From Ficedula albicollis (Eukaryota; Chordata; Aves; Passeriformes; Muscicapidae): 64,000 nt of DNA. The notes beneath the pieces are model-generated. The model saw only the letters and a program-made list of their open reading frames with translations, had not been told where the DNA came from and did no database searches. The position numbers were made by a program, and so were the translations under genes. Below are positions 1 through 12,167 of the stretch, one piece after another. The stretch lies in the NCBI RefSeq assembly GCF_000247815.1, contig NC_021673.1, positions 43,294,706 to 43,358,705 on the forward strand. Reading direction: 5' to 3'. Positions within the stretch are counted from its first letter, which is position 1, and each line of letters begins with the position of its first letter.

Positions 1-2036
1 AACCAAAGCAGCATGCAACCATTTTGGAATGTATACTGACTTTACCACTGAACATTTTCCCACTGACATAGCCGGGGTAATCTATAGGAGGAGTTGCATG
101 AAAGCTGACATTATTGGTTCACATATACAAGAGTGCAGCAGCTTGCTGTGTAGGAAAGAGCAGAGTAGATCAGAGATTTACCTGCATTTGCATTCATCTG
201 CTTACTTCTTCACTTGTTATTAATTATGCCATTTGAAAACAACCGAAAATGATCTTCAAATAAACCAGACACATACTAGGTAGTGAGGGTTGGAGATAAA
301 ATTCATTGATATTGAGTCAAACCAAGGCACCCATTCAGCATGGAGTTTCACCCAGCATAAATATGTGCTTAATATTGACATCACTTGTATATATTCATAC
401 TTAGGTGGGCTGAGTGGCTGGGTCATAACCTCTGAGTGGTATCTCAGCTATTTGCATTTTGTGTATGAGTTTCATTTAAAATCTAAATACTCCTTGCCTG
501 TGTGTCCTGCTGCTTAGCCAGCATTTGGGGACAGACAATTTCTTTTTCACCTCTTCACCTAGTAAATATTTTTCTAATCAGCATGAGGATTGCTGATGTG
601 TTTGTGATGGCCCAGGTTCCGTGCTGTGCTAACTGCAAGTGTGTCCCCTCTTTGGCTTGGCTGTCATTCGGTGGATCAGACTGAGCCCATAAGTAATTGT
701 GGAACGTTGTCCTGCAAACAACTACTCTGTTACTGTGTAGAGCTGATCAGAATATCTCCGTGCTTGCTGGTGTGTACAAATATGTAATTACTGAAGAAAT
801 TAGATGTTTCACTGTTATAGGAGGAATTATTTGCTGGACTGCCCTTCAGCCTTGCCACTTTCAAGAGCAATTCCTTTGATGCAACACAGGGAAAACATTC
901 TTTAATAATGTAACACAACAGCACTGAAACCCCTTTATGAGTCATGACTCCACTATAGGTTTTCTGCATAATATTACTGTTACTATTATGTTGGTAGAAT
1001 TCTTAAGTGAGTAGTTATATTCCTGCTCCCCAGACCAGCCAGCTGCAGACAATTGAATGAATGAGCCACCTCAAGTGCTAGTTTCATGAAGATGTGAAGA
1101 CTTTCTGAGCAGAGACTGTACATGGACAGACTTTAATTCATGATGGTAATTAAAACTCTAGTTTCACATTCACAACATTTGGTGTGTTGCTCAAGATGAA
1201 AACTGGGGTGCTTTGCATTAATCATGGTGTGATGATCAGGTAGGAAATGAGGTTATGTATTCACACAGCACAGGGTATGGAAACGAAGAAGAGTGAGTCT
1301 TCTCTGATGTTACAGAATCTGTGCAGAAGTACCTTCCTTGCACCTCAGGAGCCTTTCTTTCAAGTGCTGTAATTTCTTTCACCTGTAAGAAGGCTGGCAA
1401 TAAGCGATAATTCTCAATGAATAGCAATGTTGTTGTCACCATCCAACACACCAGTCAGAACAGCAAGGCAGTCAATTTTTTTTCTTGGCTGCAGCAATCG
1501 TGTTGCATTCACTGTTTGTGTGCCTGCTTATGCCAGTCATTCCTTCCTGGTCTCTGAGTAAGTATTGGGGAATTTTGTCTAAATTTGACTGTCATGGAAT
1601 AGAGACCAGGGCTGTTAAGTTCCTGCATATTTCAGGAAGATGGACATACATGTAGATGAGAAATAATCCATGGAAATAAAGAATCACCCTTTATTAAGCA
1701 TGAGTGAATCCACAGAAAAGAGAGATGTCAGATACCAGGTCTTGTCCCACTGCTTACAGAGCTAGGAATTAATTATAAGATCTTGAACAGGGTTTCAGGC
1801 AAGACTGGGTGTCAGGGGTCATCTTGCATGTGAGGGGAGAGAGCTTCCACAGGAGTTAAAATTACTGGCAGAGCTTTATGACCAGAGGGCTCTAAATGTT
1901 GTTCCTGAGGGAACAACTTCCTAAAGCTGGGGCACACAAACTGTAAAGCAGCATTAATTCCTCTGTGGAATAATATGTTTTCATACATGACATATCTGAA
2001 CGCTTTTCAGGACTGTTCCTTGGTCTATGGGAATTT
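1..2036. other. Unassigned noncoding DNA
   Basis: AT-leaning DNA with only short open frames (80 codons or fewer) that overlap on both strands and show no domain. I recognise no repeat family, RNA gene or CpG cluster here. Confidence 0.6.
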
Positions 2037-2205
2037 AAAGGAACATAATTTATATATGTAGTTTATGTTGTGTAGTGAAATTTCAAATAAATGTAAACAG
2101 TATATTTATGTTAGACTTATCAAAGGAACATAATTTATATATGTAGTTTATGTCGTGTAGTGAAATTTCAAATAAATGTAAACAATATATTTATGTTAGA
2201 CTTAT
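2037..2205. repeat. Two-copy tandem duplication, unit 85 bp
   Basis: Copy 1 is 2037-2121 and copy 2 is 2122-2205. Both begin AAAGGAACATAATTTATATA and end at TTAGACTTAT. I count two substitutions between them (TTG/TCG in GTTTATG..GTGTAG, and CAGTAT/CAATAT), about 97-98% identity. The unit is AT-rich and not a TE I recognise. It is one of a series of similar two-copy duplications in this window. Confidence 0.95.
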
Positions 2206-3660
2206 ATAAGTCACTTTTGTAAACGTCCAAATAGGTATTTATCTTTGCAGCTTATGTTTGAGTTTCCTACTCTGTTTTGAACCATGAAAAAAGCCAGGTA
2301 TTTGTATTCATTTCACATGCTCAGCAGTCTGAAAAGAGACAACTGAAATCGGTCATTTTCCTTATGTGGGCTAAGAATGATGCTGGCAGGGATTCAGGTG
2401 ATCAGAGCTGGGTGAATGCTGAACTGAAACCTCTTCCTGTGCCGCAGGATATCCTCAGTACCTTGTCTTTTCCCCACCCATAACATTTACACTTCATCTT
2501 CAGATAGTGGTTTGTCACATAAATCTGCATTGTGGTCTTCCTGGGGGCTGTTAGTTTGTTTTTCCTGTCTGCTGAGGAAATTAATATGAGGAAATAGCCA
2601 AAGAGTTATTTCCAATCAGGAATCTGGATGTTTTTAACTAACATATTTTCTTTGAAGTAGTTCTGTGAATACATTTCCTTACTTTATAGGCTGTATTTAG
2701 TAAAACAGAAGAGTGAATTTACAAATTGCTACCTCATTATAAAGGTGAGGCACTATATGCACCATTTGCTTTTACATAGACCTGTTTTCTGATACCCTCA
2801 TCCTCCTCTTCTCTTTCTCTAAATAAATGTTTTCTGTGGAGTGAGATGGGAAAGTTACCGTAAACAGTTCGGATCTGTGCTGAGTTCTTGCATTCGCTTT
2901 GGAATTTGTTGGTACAGCTGAACCTACTGCAGAGCCAGGAGGCTACACATGGGGTTGCACAGAGCTCTGTGATGGGATTTTTTGGCCTTGCCCTTTTATG
3001 TGTGAGTAGATGCTAAGGGCACACCCCAATGTGAATGAGAACTGGTATTCAAACAACAAATCTCTCCATGCTATAACCTCACCTCCATGCTTGAGCGCTC
3101 AGCTTGGGTTTTTGTGTCTGTTTTTCGCTTTCAGGGTGACAAGCAAACCTCCTTGATCAGTGCATGCTGGCCCCATGAGCTGAAGTGTGTGCCCTGACTT
3201 TCCAGTCAGGCTTCACATGTGTACAAACCTCTGCATTTCCAGAGAAGAAAAATAAACAGGAGAAGCAGGAGACTACAGAAAGAGAAATCCTAGCATGCTC
3301 TGTGAGGACACTACCATCTCTTTTCCCTTGTCTACTTGCTGTTCCACCATGCATGAAGGCTTCAAGCCCTCTAATATGAATTAGTACATAGCCTATAAAA
3401 AGGCTATCGTGTATAACCTGTTTTTGCTGTAAAAACCAAACTAAACCAGCACACCTCATTAGTCAAATGGAGATGCAGAGGTACTGTTCTGCAAAGGAAT
3501 TATATACAATAGTATTCACTAGCACACACAACCTGTACATTTTTATTATCCCCTTCCAGATAACGCTTCATGTCATCCTTTTGGGGAGGCTTGCCATTTC
3601 CCTTTTGCCATTTCCCCTTTGGGTCAGGGACAATTATTTTGGGTGTCCTTGATTCTCAGA
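2206..3660. other. Unassigned noncoding DNA
   Basis: No gene or repeat family recognised. The two overlapping opposite-strand open frames at 3157-3459 lack domains. A small imperfect repeat of TTGCCATTTCCC, period about 15 bp, lies at 3591-3619. Confidence 0.55.
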
Positions 3661-3827
3661 GTGAGCCATTAGCTGATGGAGCCTGCAAGTTGCTGCTGTG
3701 CCCTGTACATGTGAGATAACAGTAGTGACATTTGCAGGGGCAACGTGAGCCATTAGCTGATGGAGCCTGCAAGTTGTTGCTGTGCCCTGTACATGTGAGA
3801 TAACAGTTGTGACATTTGCAGGGGCAA
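3661..3827. repeat. Two-copy tandem duplication, unit 84 bp
   Basis: Copy 1 is 3661-3744 and copy 2 is 3745-3827. Both begin GTGAGCCATTAGCTGATGGA and end GCAGGGGCAA. Two substitutions are visible (TTGCTGCTG/TTGTTGCTG and AGTAGTGAC/AGTTGTGAC). A minus-strand open frame, 3634-4002, owes its internal peptide repeat to this duplication and is not evidence of a gene. Confidence 0.95.
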
Positions 3828-5084
3828 TTGAACAAAGAATTTTATCATATATGGCCTTTAAATATTGACTAATTGACTTAGCACTTGAGAAATATTTGGG
3901 GCTTGTGGATTTGTCTACTGAAACTGTAAATAGCTGCTGCAAGCAGTCTCCAGCTGGATGCAGAGAACACTGCTGGTCACAGTGAGCTTCTCTCTTGTTC
4001 ATTTTTTGTTACTAAAAATAGTTGGAAAAAAGAATTAATCAGGACTGTCAGGACTGTAAATTTGGATAATTCACATTATCTAAACTCTGTTAGTTCCTAT
4101 GTTAAAACATACCTTTTGTGAAATGAAACCATTTTTATAAGAAGGAAACTAAACTATGTTGAATTAAAATGTGAGAGGTTGTTACATTTAAGTATTTATA
4201 TAGATTTATACACTCGATTTTCCCAGCTATTTTGTGAAATCCTCATAAGAGAAATTGTTTTCCAAAATCATAACATCTTTTAGGAAAAATATAAGCTGTG
4301 GGTAGTAGATTGGATTTTTCAGGAATGAGTGGGTGCCCTGCTTTCAAATTCAGTCGTGGAGCAAATGACATGGTGGCATAGTGAGTTTGCAAAGCTGTGG
4401 CCAGGTAGTGATTAAAACCTAGTCATATTTTGATTCATTGATAAACAGGGAGCATTTATTTGAAAAACATTGTGGATAACCCTTTCTTGATTGTTAATCC
4501 ATGATGACATTCTCAGTGAATAAAAAGTTAATTCTCAACGAGTGTCTGAACACACAAGCAGACTTGTCTGTGCTAACTCAGTCCATGGGGTTACCAAAAG
4601 AAGTGGAAGAGTTTTTCAAACAAACTAGATGAATTTGCTCTCCCAAGTGCCTCTGGTCTTTAAATCTCTGATATATTTTGCCACTTTACAGCATGCATAA
4701 CTGGTTAGCTGATACTGAATAATGCCTACAATTCCACTGAGAATTCCTGGATGTCTTTCCTCTCTTTTACTCAATGCAAAGTGTATGCTTTAAGATAATA
4801 TCATTTTAGTTCTGCTCATTCTAAGTTACATTGTACTAAGGGATCCTTAGCTTTCAGAGGTTTTGGGTTGCTTTTGAAGGAGATCCAAGAATTAAGGTTT
4901 TGCCAAAAATGTCCCACCCAAAACTGTGGAACCTCCAGGAGTATCACTCTGTATTTCCTTCTATAAGCAAAAAGTTTGGACATTTTTCGTTAATGTCTTT
5001 TTGTCCATGCCTGTGCCACTCAACAGGAATGGATGAGAAGACCCCTGAGAATGGACAAATCAAGATATTTCCCACAATAGCAGC
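3828..5084. other. Unassigned noncoding DNA
   Basis: AT-rich. No repeat family, RNA gene or coding exon recognised. Confidence 0.55.
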
Positions 5085-5376
5085 ACTATGGTTGTCTCAG
5101 TGTGTTGCCTACACCCTTTACCAGCCCTTCTGAGGTTGTAGAAATTCTGTCCTGCAGTGTCCTGTCAGGATAAAAGTTTTCTAATTTCTGTCGAAGGGTC
5201 TGACACCTCCAATGGATGCTTTTCTGAGAGACTATGGTTGTCTCAGTGTGTTGCCTACACCCTTTACCAGCCCTTCTGAGGTTGTAGAAATTCTGTCCTG
5301 CAGTGTCCTGTCAGGATAAAAGTTTTCTAATTTCTGTCGAAGGTTCTGACTCCTCCAATGGATGCTTTTCTGAGAG
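5085..5376. repeat. Two-copy tandem duplication, unit 146 bp
   Basis: Copy 1 is 5085-5230 and copy 2 is 5231-5376. Both begin ACTATGGTTGTCTCAGTGTG and end TGCTTTTCTGAGAG. Two substitutions separate them (GGGTCTGACACC versus GGTTCTGACTCC), about 98.6% identity. No TE signature or flanking poly-A is seen, so a simple tandem duplication is the best reading. Confidence 0.95.
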
Positions 5377-7115
5377 AAAAAAATAAAAGCCTGCCAAAAT
5401 TTTCCAGCTGGCTCTTGTTGTTAATGTAGGGAGGACGCATGGTGTTTTTCATAGCTAATAAAGATGTTGATGTCCTACTTTATAATGAAGCTTAGTTTTG
5501 ACTGTGGAAATTTGACTGATTCTTGCACAGACTTAACACTGACATAATAACTCAGCAAGTGCTGTTCTCACTAGCTTAGATCTCTCACTTAGCAGCACCT
5601 TTAGCTGAATTAACCCTTGCCTTTTCTGTCTCAATTTTGAATGTCTGAAACCAGTCTCCTTGCAGGGATTGAATACCCAAAACATTGCTCACTCCACGGG
5701 GCCCTGCCTCCTGTTCCTGGCTTCATTTTGGCATCACTTACCTGTAACTGTATTGAAGTGACTTCTGGAATGGGATCCTAAAGTGCCGGCTTTCTGTGTA
5801 TCCTATTGCTTTCTGCAAAGTCCTGTGAGCTGCCAGTTGCTCAGGTAATAGTCAGATTAGCCTGTGGAGGTTGATCACTTCATATTTGCTGAAAAGAAGG
5901 GCAAAAAGCAGGGGGGTGTAAATTTTCTCTGTGTGCTGTGTTTAGGACAGGTGGTGACAAGCACTGGTGGTGACAAGCACTGGTGCTGAAAGGATTTGTC
6001 CAAAGTGTCTGTGTTCCCAGCAGATGGTGCTGCACTGGTGGCCATGAGCAGGGATGTGTCCAGGACTGGGCTCCTCGTTCCAGTACCATCCCTTCTCCAG
6101 CCCTTTGTGAGATGAAACTTGAGATGCTAAGTTTATTGAGGGAAAGGGACCCAGAGGAGGCTGGAAGTCGCCCTTGTGCAGTCTGGAAGTGACCTGTTTA
6201 CACGTGTGTAGGTGCTGCACAACCTGAATTTCTCTTGTGGCATTTTGTTACGTTTGTGTTTATCTTTAGTTCATTTGCACTATTGGCTTTGTATTGTATT
6301 CCCCCAAGGTTTGCATAATTTGTATAAATATGCAACTTATTTTCAGGGCCAGAAATTATGTGCACCTTCATTTTGTCAGTCCTTTTAGATGGGTCATGAC
6401 AGTGCTCCTCTTTTGTTCTTGATGAAAGAATTATAGAATCTTTTAATAAAAAAAGAAAGAAAAAAAGTCTTTGTCTCACTTCCTTCTCTCTGTTTTGGAG
6501 TGATGTGTAAATGCGAAAAGCACTTAGCAGGTAGGTAAGTAAAACTGCAATTTTTATAGTTTGCATTATACAAATCACATATATACAGTGCTTGTAGCAC
6601 TGTAACCAGGAATTAACAATAAAAAAGGTGAGTTTGCACTAAGCTGTGGCTTGTGCTTCTCGAACAAGAAGAGACTGGCAACAGTCAGAAATAATTTTGG
6701 AGATATCTTCTGCCATGTAGTGACTAGTAGGGGGTCAAAGGTCCTGAGCAGTGGGGAAGGGACCTCATAAGTGACCTCATGGTTGATAAGACCAGCCCTA
6801 GCAAAAGTAGCTTTTTAATTTTAAAGTCTTCTCACAGATTTTGTCTAGTAGTCTGAACAGACAAACTTTTTAGGGAAGCCTTCATATCATTGGCATCTTT
6901 TGTGCCTCATCTAAATATGCTTCATGGTGCTTAAATGCTGTGTTTTAAGTGTGTAGGAGGTAGAAAAAGTATGTGCAAGGTGCTGTGAATTACCCTGTGA
7001 TTTAGAATATGACTTGATTTCCAAAGACCTTACTACAAAGGTCATAGTAACAATATATTAGAACCCCTAGCATTATTTAGTAGTAATTTTTTATACGGAG
7101 TCGAAAAGCCTCATT
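5377..7115. other. Unassigned noncoding DNA with a small 16-bp repeat
   Basis: No gene recognised. At 5951-5985 the word GTGGTGACAAGCACTG occurs twice in tandem (period 16) with a partial third copy. An A-rich patch (A7GAAAGA7) lies near 6447-6466. Confidence 0.55.
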
Positions 7116-7225
7116 GTCAATGTTGAATATAGTCAGGTAGAATAAGTATATAAGAAATCTTCACAAGGGTGTCAATGTTGAATATAGTCAGGTAGAATAA
7201 GCATATAAGAAATCTTCATAAGGAA
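7116..7225. repeat. Two-copy tandem duplication, unit 55 bp
   Basis: Copy 1 is 7116-7170 and copy 2 is 7171-7225. Both begin GTCAATGTTGAATATAGTCA. They differ by a T/C in AAG(T/C)ATAT and a few bases at the distal end (CACAAGGG/CATAAGGA). Confidence 0.93.
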
Positions 7226-7888
7226 CAAAGCAAACCAGCTCAATGTTTTCTCCCTTGCAAGGCCACGGCCTTTTCATCACATTGACCACATAGCTATAGC
7301 AGGGCTTGCAGTATTTTCTTCTTTGCCTTTGTGATTATCACTAAGCAACTGCCCCCTCACTGTTTCTGTGCTCAGATCTGGTTTAGAGAGATTTGCCTAA
7401 TTTTGAACTTTTTCTCTTTTAGAAACTGCATCAGGAGTTAATGGACTAAAAGGAAAGTGCCTTGGATGAATGTAATTTCTTCGTTGAAGAATTAGAAATT
7501 ACATTATCTTCTCCAGCCATCTATGGAGAGAACATGAAAAGTGCCTCTGCCACCCCCACAGCATCCTACTGCTGTTGAAATTTTGCAGGTTTGGAGGAGG
7601 TGAATTTTGGAGGTGCCTACAAACAATATAACAAATCTATGTGCTTGCACATAAATGTCCTAGTTCAGCAGTTGAGTAAATCATATGCTGTCAATGCAGT
7701 TCAGATGGTTTGCTACACTGCAGCACAAGACACAAGATACTTCTGTGCAGAGATCCAATTTATATAACCTGTTTCCCCCTGAGGATGAAATCTACTGAAA
7801 AAAAAGTCTTTCTGTACTGCTTCTTTTAGGTCGTTTACTGGGAGGGGGGAGCTCTGTGTAATCTCAGAGTTTGAACTGCACTGGTGAA
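7226..7888. other. Unassigned noncoding DNA
   Basis: No gene or recognisable repeat. Composition is ordinary for the window. Confidence 0.5.
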
Positions 7889-8008
7889 TAGAATCACAGG
7901 CTCTTAGAATGTTAAGGGCTTGGAATGGACCTTAAAGGCCTTCTAGTCCCAGTGCCCCTGCCATAGCCAATAAACCTTGCTGTCCCACTCCAACATGTGT
8001 GTTGAAGA
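7889..8008 (-). mobile_element. CR1 LINE 3' end fragment, minus orientation
   Basis: The block opens with AGAATCACAGGCTCTTAGAA, continues GGCTTGGAATGGACCTTAAA and then TCTAGTCCCAGTGCCCCTGC. This is the reverse complement of the typical CR1 3' tail, whose 3' end carries ATTCTATGATTCT-like repeats. Only the last roughly 120 bp are present, as expected for the heavily 5'-truncated copies that dominate bird genomes. Divergence from the consensus I remember suggests an old copy. The subfamily cannot be named by eye. Confidence 0.85.
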
Positions 8009-11000
8009 CTGTGGGACATGACATCTTAGCTATGGGAGAAATAATTTTTAGATGCATGTCTGGATTTTCTTTCTAAACACTGGACATAAAAACGAGTATA
8101 ATTAGAAGTGTGTCCTACACTAGCTGTATTCCATGCTCACTGAATCTGCTTAAAAAGAGTGGTATTTTTTTCCAGAGATGCTAAGCTCTTATATACTGCA
8201 TCACAAATTTTCCAGAGTATCAGCTGAGTAAAGCCTTTTGTTAGCCTCTATTTAGTATCAACAAAGAGAGATAAAAGAAAACGATGTCCTGGAGATTTTC
8301 CTAGGGCATACTTCATCCATTTTTATTCCACCATGAAATGAAGAGACATCCCTGAAGGTACCACATTTTTATGATACAGGAAGCACAGAGCTGCTTTGTA
8401 GTAAAGCAGCAAGATGCAAAAAATTATGTGCAACCCCATCATTATGAAATGGCATGTTTGTAAAATGGCTGTTGCTGACATGAGTTACCTGGTTAGTTCC
8501 TGGGTGAAGCTGACCACCTTCAGTGTCAAATATCTTCAGCGAATAAAGGAAAATTAAGTGACTCTCAGCATCTCTTCTTTTTTTGTGCTTTAATCCACTT
8601 CTGAATGTCATGGAAATATGGGTTGCTGTGTAGCAAAACTCTGTATATTTAATTCAAGTTTTAATTCCATAAATGATCATGTTCTTCAGTTCATCCTTAT
8701 ACCAGACTTTCATTAATAAGTAGTAGGAAATTATTTAAGAAACTTCATTGCTTGATAGAGATGATTGTGGAAAGTTAATTGCTCGTTCAAAATTCCCCCT
8801 TTATGATTAAAGTTTCAGAGAGCCTCATGACACAGTTGTGGGACACTGCTTTTCTTTGAGATTAGTTGTCTTTCATTAAAGACTAGTTTTACATCTTCTG
8901 GTATCGGATATTTCATTTGAAGAAACCTCATTTTTTTTCCCAGGCAGATAAGAGCCATTCTTCTCTCTCTGGTGAGACTGAGTTGAAGGGGGGCAATACT
9001 GTCTTGTGAAGATGGTATGAAAAATCCCATTTCTGGATGACAGGCCTAATAGGAAATGCCATTCCCAGATTCCACAGGCACACAGGAGAAAGCATGCTTT
9101 GGCCCCAGACAATCAAACCTTTAATTGTAAAGTTAATGCTGATTTATTGCAGACTACAGTGTGATTTTTTTTTTTCCCTTGGCACTTGCTCAGAGCAGCC
9201 AGGTCTCTCCCCTTTCCCTTGTGCCATTCCCCGTGAATGGCATACGCCATGCACTAAGGTAGCTTCGCTCATGCCTGGAGTCACAAAACTTCCCCTTACA
9301 GCAGCACAGCAAGCTACCATTTATTTTTAATTGCTCCCCACCGTGTAGGCCAATTAAGGATGAAGCCAGCAGGGCAAGGATCACTGGCAAAGCCTTTGAA
9401 GGGAGCAGACCCAGCATTTGCTTCGCCGGAAGGCTGCCATTCACACATTTGTGCAAGAATGCAAACAATTGGGCTCACTCAGTGGGATCAAGTGCTATCT
9501 AGTTCAGTCTGAGCCACTTTCTAGTGCAGATGGCAGTGAGAGTGGCAGCACCACTGAATATTATCCTCGGGGTTAGAAACTTTCCAAATGAGATTTCCAT
9601 TCGTGACCCTCCCCATTTCAGCAGGAAACACCTGCTAAAGCAGCTTTAGGAAATGCCTCTCATTAGCAGCTTCTGTTTGAGCTCAGGTTTTCCTAGCCAC
9701 CCGAGTTCAGCAGGCTTAAGAACTTGATCTTTTGATAATATGAAAGGGAAAATATTAGAGGATAGTGGGTACAGCCAACATTTTGGGCTCGTGTTTTCTA
9801 CCATCTTAGTTATTGCTTTAAAATCCTTGTTTGACTTATTTATTTTTCCTACCTTTTGCACCTCCTAGGAAAGAGGTTTGCTGGGCATCCTAAACTGCTT
9901 GGTCATTCCCAGGAAATCCTGGATGAAGGGTTTGCTGTTTAGATTGGAATTAGCAAGCCAGTATTTTCAATGTTTTGGGAAAAGAATGAGTCTGCAAATT
10001 TGGTCATGAGTGTTGTTAGCAGTCTGTGCTTTCCCGCTTCTGCAGAAGAGACGCAGAATTTATGTCCAGTTATGTTCACACAAAGCTGGGAAATACCAAC
10101 CAGCATGCACAAACCCAAAAATCACTACAGAAAAACAGGAAACTCAGTTTTATCCTGGGGAAAGTTTTCAGGAGGGCTTGCTGTTCCTTGCAGTGGGCTT
10201 TTACAAGCTGTCAGTTGTGGTCACACATCAGCAAGGTTGTGTCTGCTCAGTGTTAGGGACACACAAATGCTGGGCTCAGGAGGGGTTTGATGTCCCTTCA
10301 TGTCTGAATGCTCAACATGCAGGTAAATGTTAGTCAAAATAACACCAAATTCTGCCTTTGTTTTTCTGTTCATTGTGTAAGGCACCTGCTGGTGTCTCTG
10401 TGAGCTGGTTTCCCAGGGAAGCTTTCCAGTTACCCACTGGTCAGGATAGTGAAAGCAGTGGTGCAGCCAGTGTTTCTGGATGATAACAATGACCTGCTCT
10501 GCTGGTCGTCTGCATATCTCAGTGATGCCAACTCCACAGTTTTCAACCTTTAAAAAAAAATTTAATTTATGAATGCCTCCATGTTTTCCAGTGGAGGAGA
10601 AGACCCTATATGAGAAGTCTTAGATTATTAACAACCAGCCTTTTAAGAATCACTTAAAATTCTGACCAAAGCTTATGTGTATGCATAGGGGTCTTTTCTA
10701 GATGAAGATAGCCTTTAAAGTGCTCGTTAAACCTTTTACCTGGGTGATTGCTTAATCATCTCTTTGGGGAAGCCCTATATGACTGAAAGGGCTGATGTCA
10801 GGTTTAAATGCTGTTCTTTATGCAACAGCAATGGCAAATGATGCAGCTGAACTGAGACTGCAGTTCCATCATGAGTAGGCAAGTTTCATTTCACATGTAT
10901 GCCATGCAGCCTGGTTTTGCATGTTGTGGAAAACAGCCACTCCCTGTGGCTTTGTCTCTATTTTGGATTTCCCCACAAAAACTCCTGCAAACATCTGAGG

Positions 11001-11587
11001 CAGAAGGCCAGTGTGGCTTGGGTTATTCCCAGCTGCTTCCCACGTCCCCAGGCCCCTGCAGCACATTTCCCTCCTCCCTTCCCTGAGCTGCTCCTGCTGC
11101 CAGCGCAGCCACTGCAGCCCAGCCAGCAGGGAAGAGGAGGAATTTCCTGACACATGCCGAGCCCCAGGAGCATCGTCTCCCTGGGCTGCCAGGCTCTCAC
11201 TGACATGGCATTGATGCTGAAGATGAGAGGGCTGGCATGTCTCTAGGGCTGGAAAAGAAATAGAGCTTCTGTGATTACTTCTTTTCTGATCCTAGTTTCT
11301 CTCTCCCTGTGTGACTGCTTTTTAATATTTCCCTGCATGTAGACTGCTGCAGCTTTCAGTGCCACATGAAGTCATTGTGAGGATCACTTACTGATGGCTT
11401 TTAAAGCAAGCCAGCTATTAACATTGCTATTTTCCTTTTTGTTGTTACATTAAATGTATTTCAGCAGTAATGTAAGATTTAAATCAAATTTCGTCTTTCA
11501 TGACACCAAGAAAGTGCAGTTGTTTTACAAATTGTTCCCATATCTGATGAGTGTAACTTCATCCTAAATTTTTAAAAAGCTAATGAT
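8009..11587. other. Unassigned noncoding DNA
   Basis: Overlapping short frames on both strands around 8.4-10.3 kb and 10.87-11.21 kb have no recognisable domain. The last is a GC-richer pocket (about 10,920-11,215) with few CpGs. A small 8-bp stem hairpin, TGCCATTC/GAATGGCA, lies at about 9222-9242. No repeat family recognised. Confidence 0.5.
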
Positions 11588-11729
11588 TGTATACAGAATG
11601 TGTATAAAAAATGTGTATAAATGTGTATAAAATGTGTATAAAAATGTGTATAAAATTGTATATAAAATGTGTATAAAACGAATTAAATGTGTATAAAATT
11701 GTATATAAAATGTGTATAAAACGAATTGC
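11588..11729. repeat. GTGTATAAAA minisatellite with a nested 43-bp duplication
   Basis: About eleven copies of a 10-12 bp unit (ATGTGTATAAAA and variants such as TTGTATATAAAA) run head to tail. A higher-order 43-bp unit beginning AAATGTGTATAAAATTGTAT and ending AAAACGAATT occurs at 11642-11684 and again at 11685-11727, apparently without mismatch. The array makes the minus-strand frames over it low-complexity (YTFYTHFIY-like), so they are not genes. Confidence 0.92.
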
Positions 11730-12130
11730 CATTTTTTTTTTTTCTTTAGATACCCATAACATTGCTGTGTTATAAGGATGAGAATTCTCAAACATTCTTT
11801 TCTGGAAAGAAATTGATCTTCTAAAACTGTATAAATAATAATTGAAGGAAGATGTATTTGTGCTTTGCTGATAATGGAGTAATATGGTGCCTCTGTACAC
11901 TTTAATCTGGCATTTGGTGATTGTACAGCACGATGATCTAAGAGTCTTCAGATTTCAGAGCCTGGATTCAGCAGTACGTGCAAAATTGTTTTCAGCATGG
12001 TAGAGAATTGTGGTGAGGGAAGAGACAAAGCTGTTCAGTGTTAGACGAGGGTTTATCACACCTATTGCCAGTAGTGTATGTTTTGTAAGTTAGGATATGA
12101 CTGAGTGTCTATTTATATGGCAATTGCAGA

Positions 12131-12135
<5 letters not shown>
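11730..12135. other. Unassigned noncoding DNA
   Basis: No gene or repeat family recognised. A short T-run lies at about 11731-11743. Confidence 0.5.

Positions 12136-12165
<30 letters not shown>
12136..12165. repeat. (TG)15 dinucleotide microsatellite
   Basis: An uninterrupted TG run of about 30 bp, preceded by ATATA. It is a typical vertebrate microsatellite and likely polymorphic. Confidence 0.97.

Positions 12166-12167
<2 letters not shown>

Noticed and set aside
11588..11729. Regular short repeats resembling a CRISPR array
   Set aside because: Units are contiguous with no unique spacers, and the context is vertebrate. It is a minisatellite.
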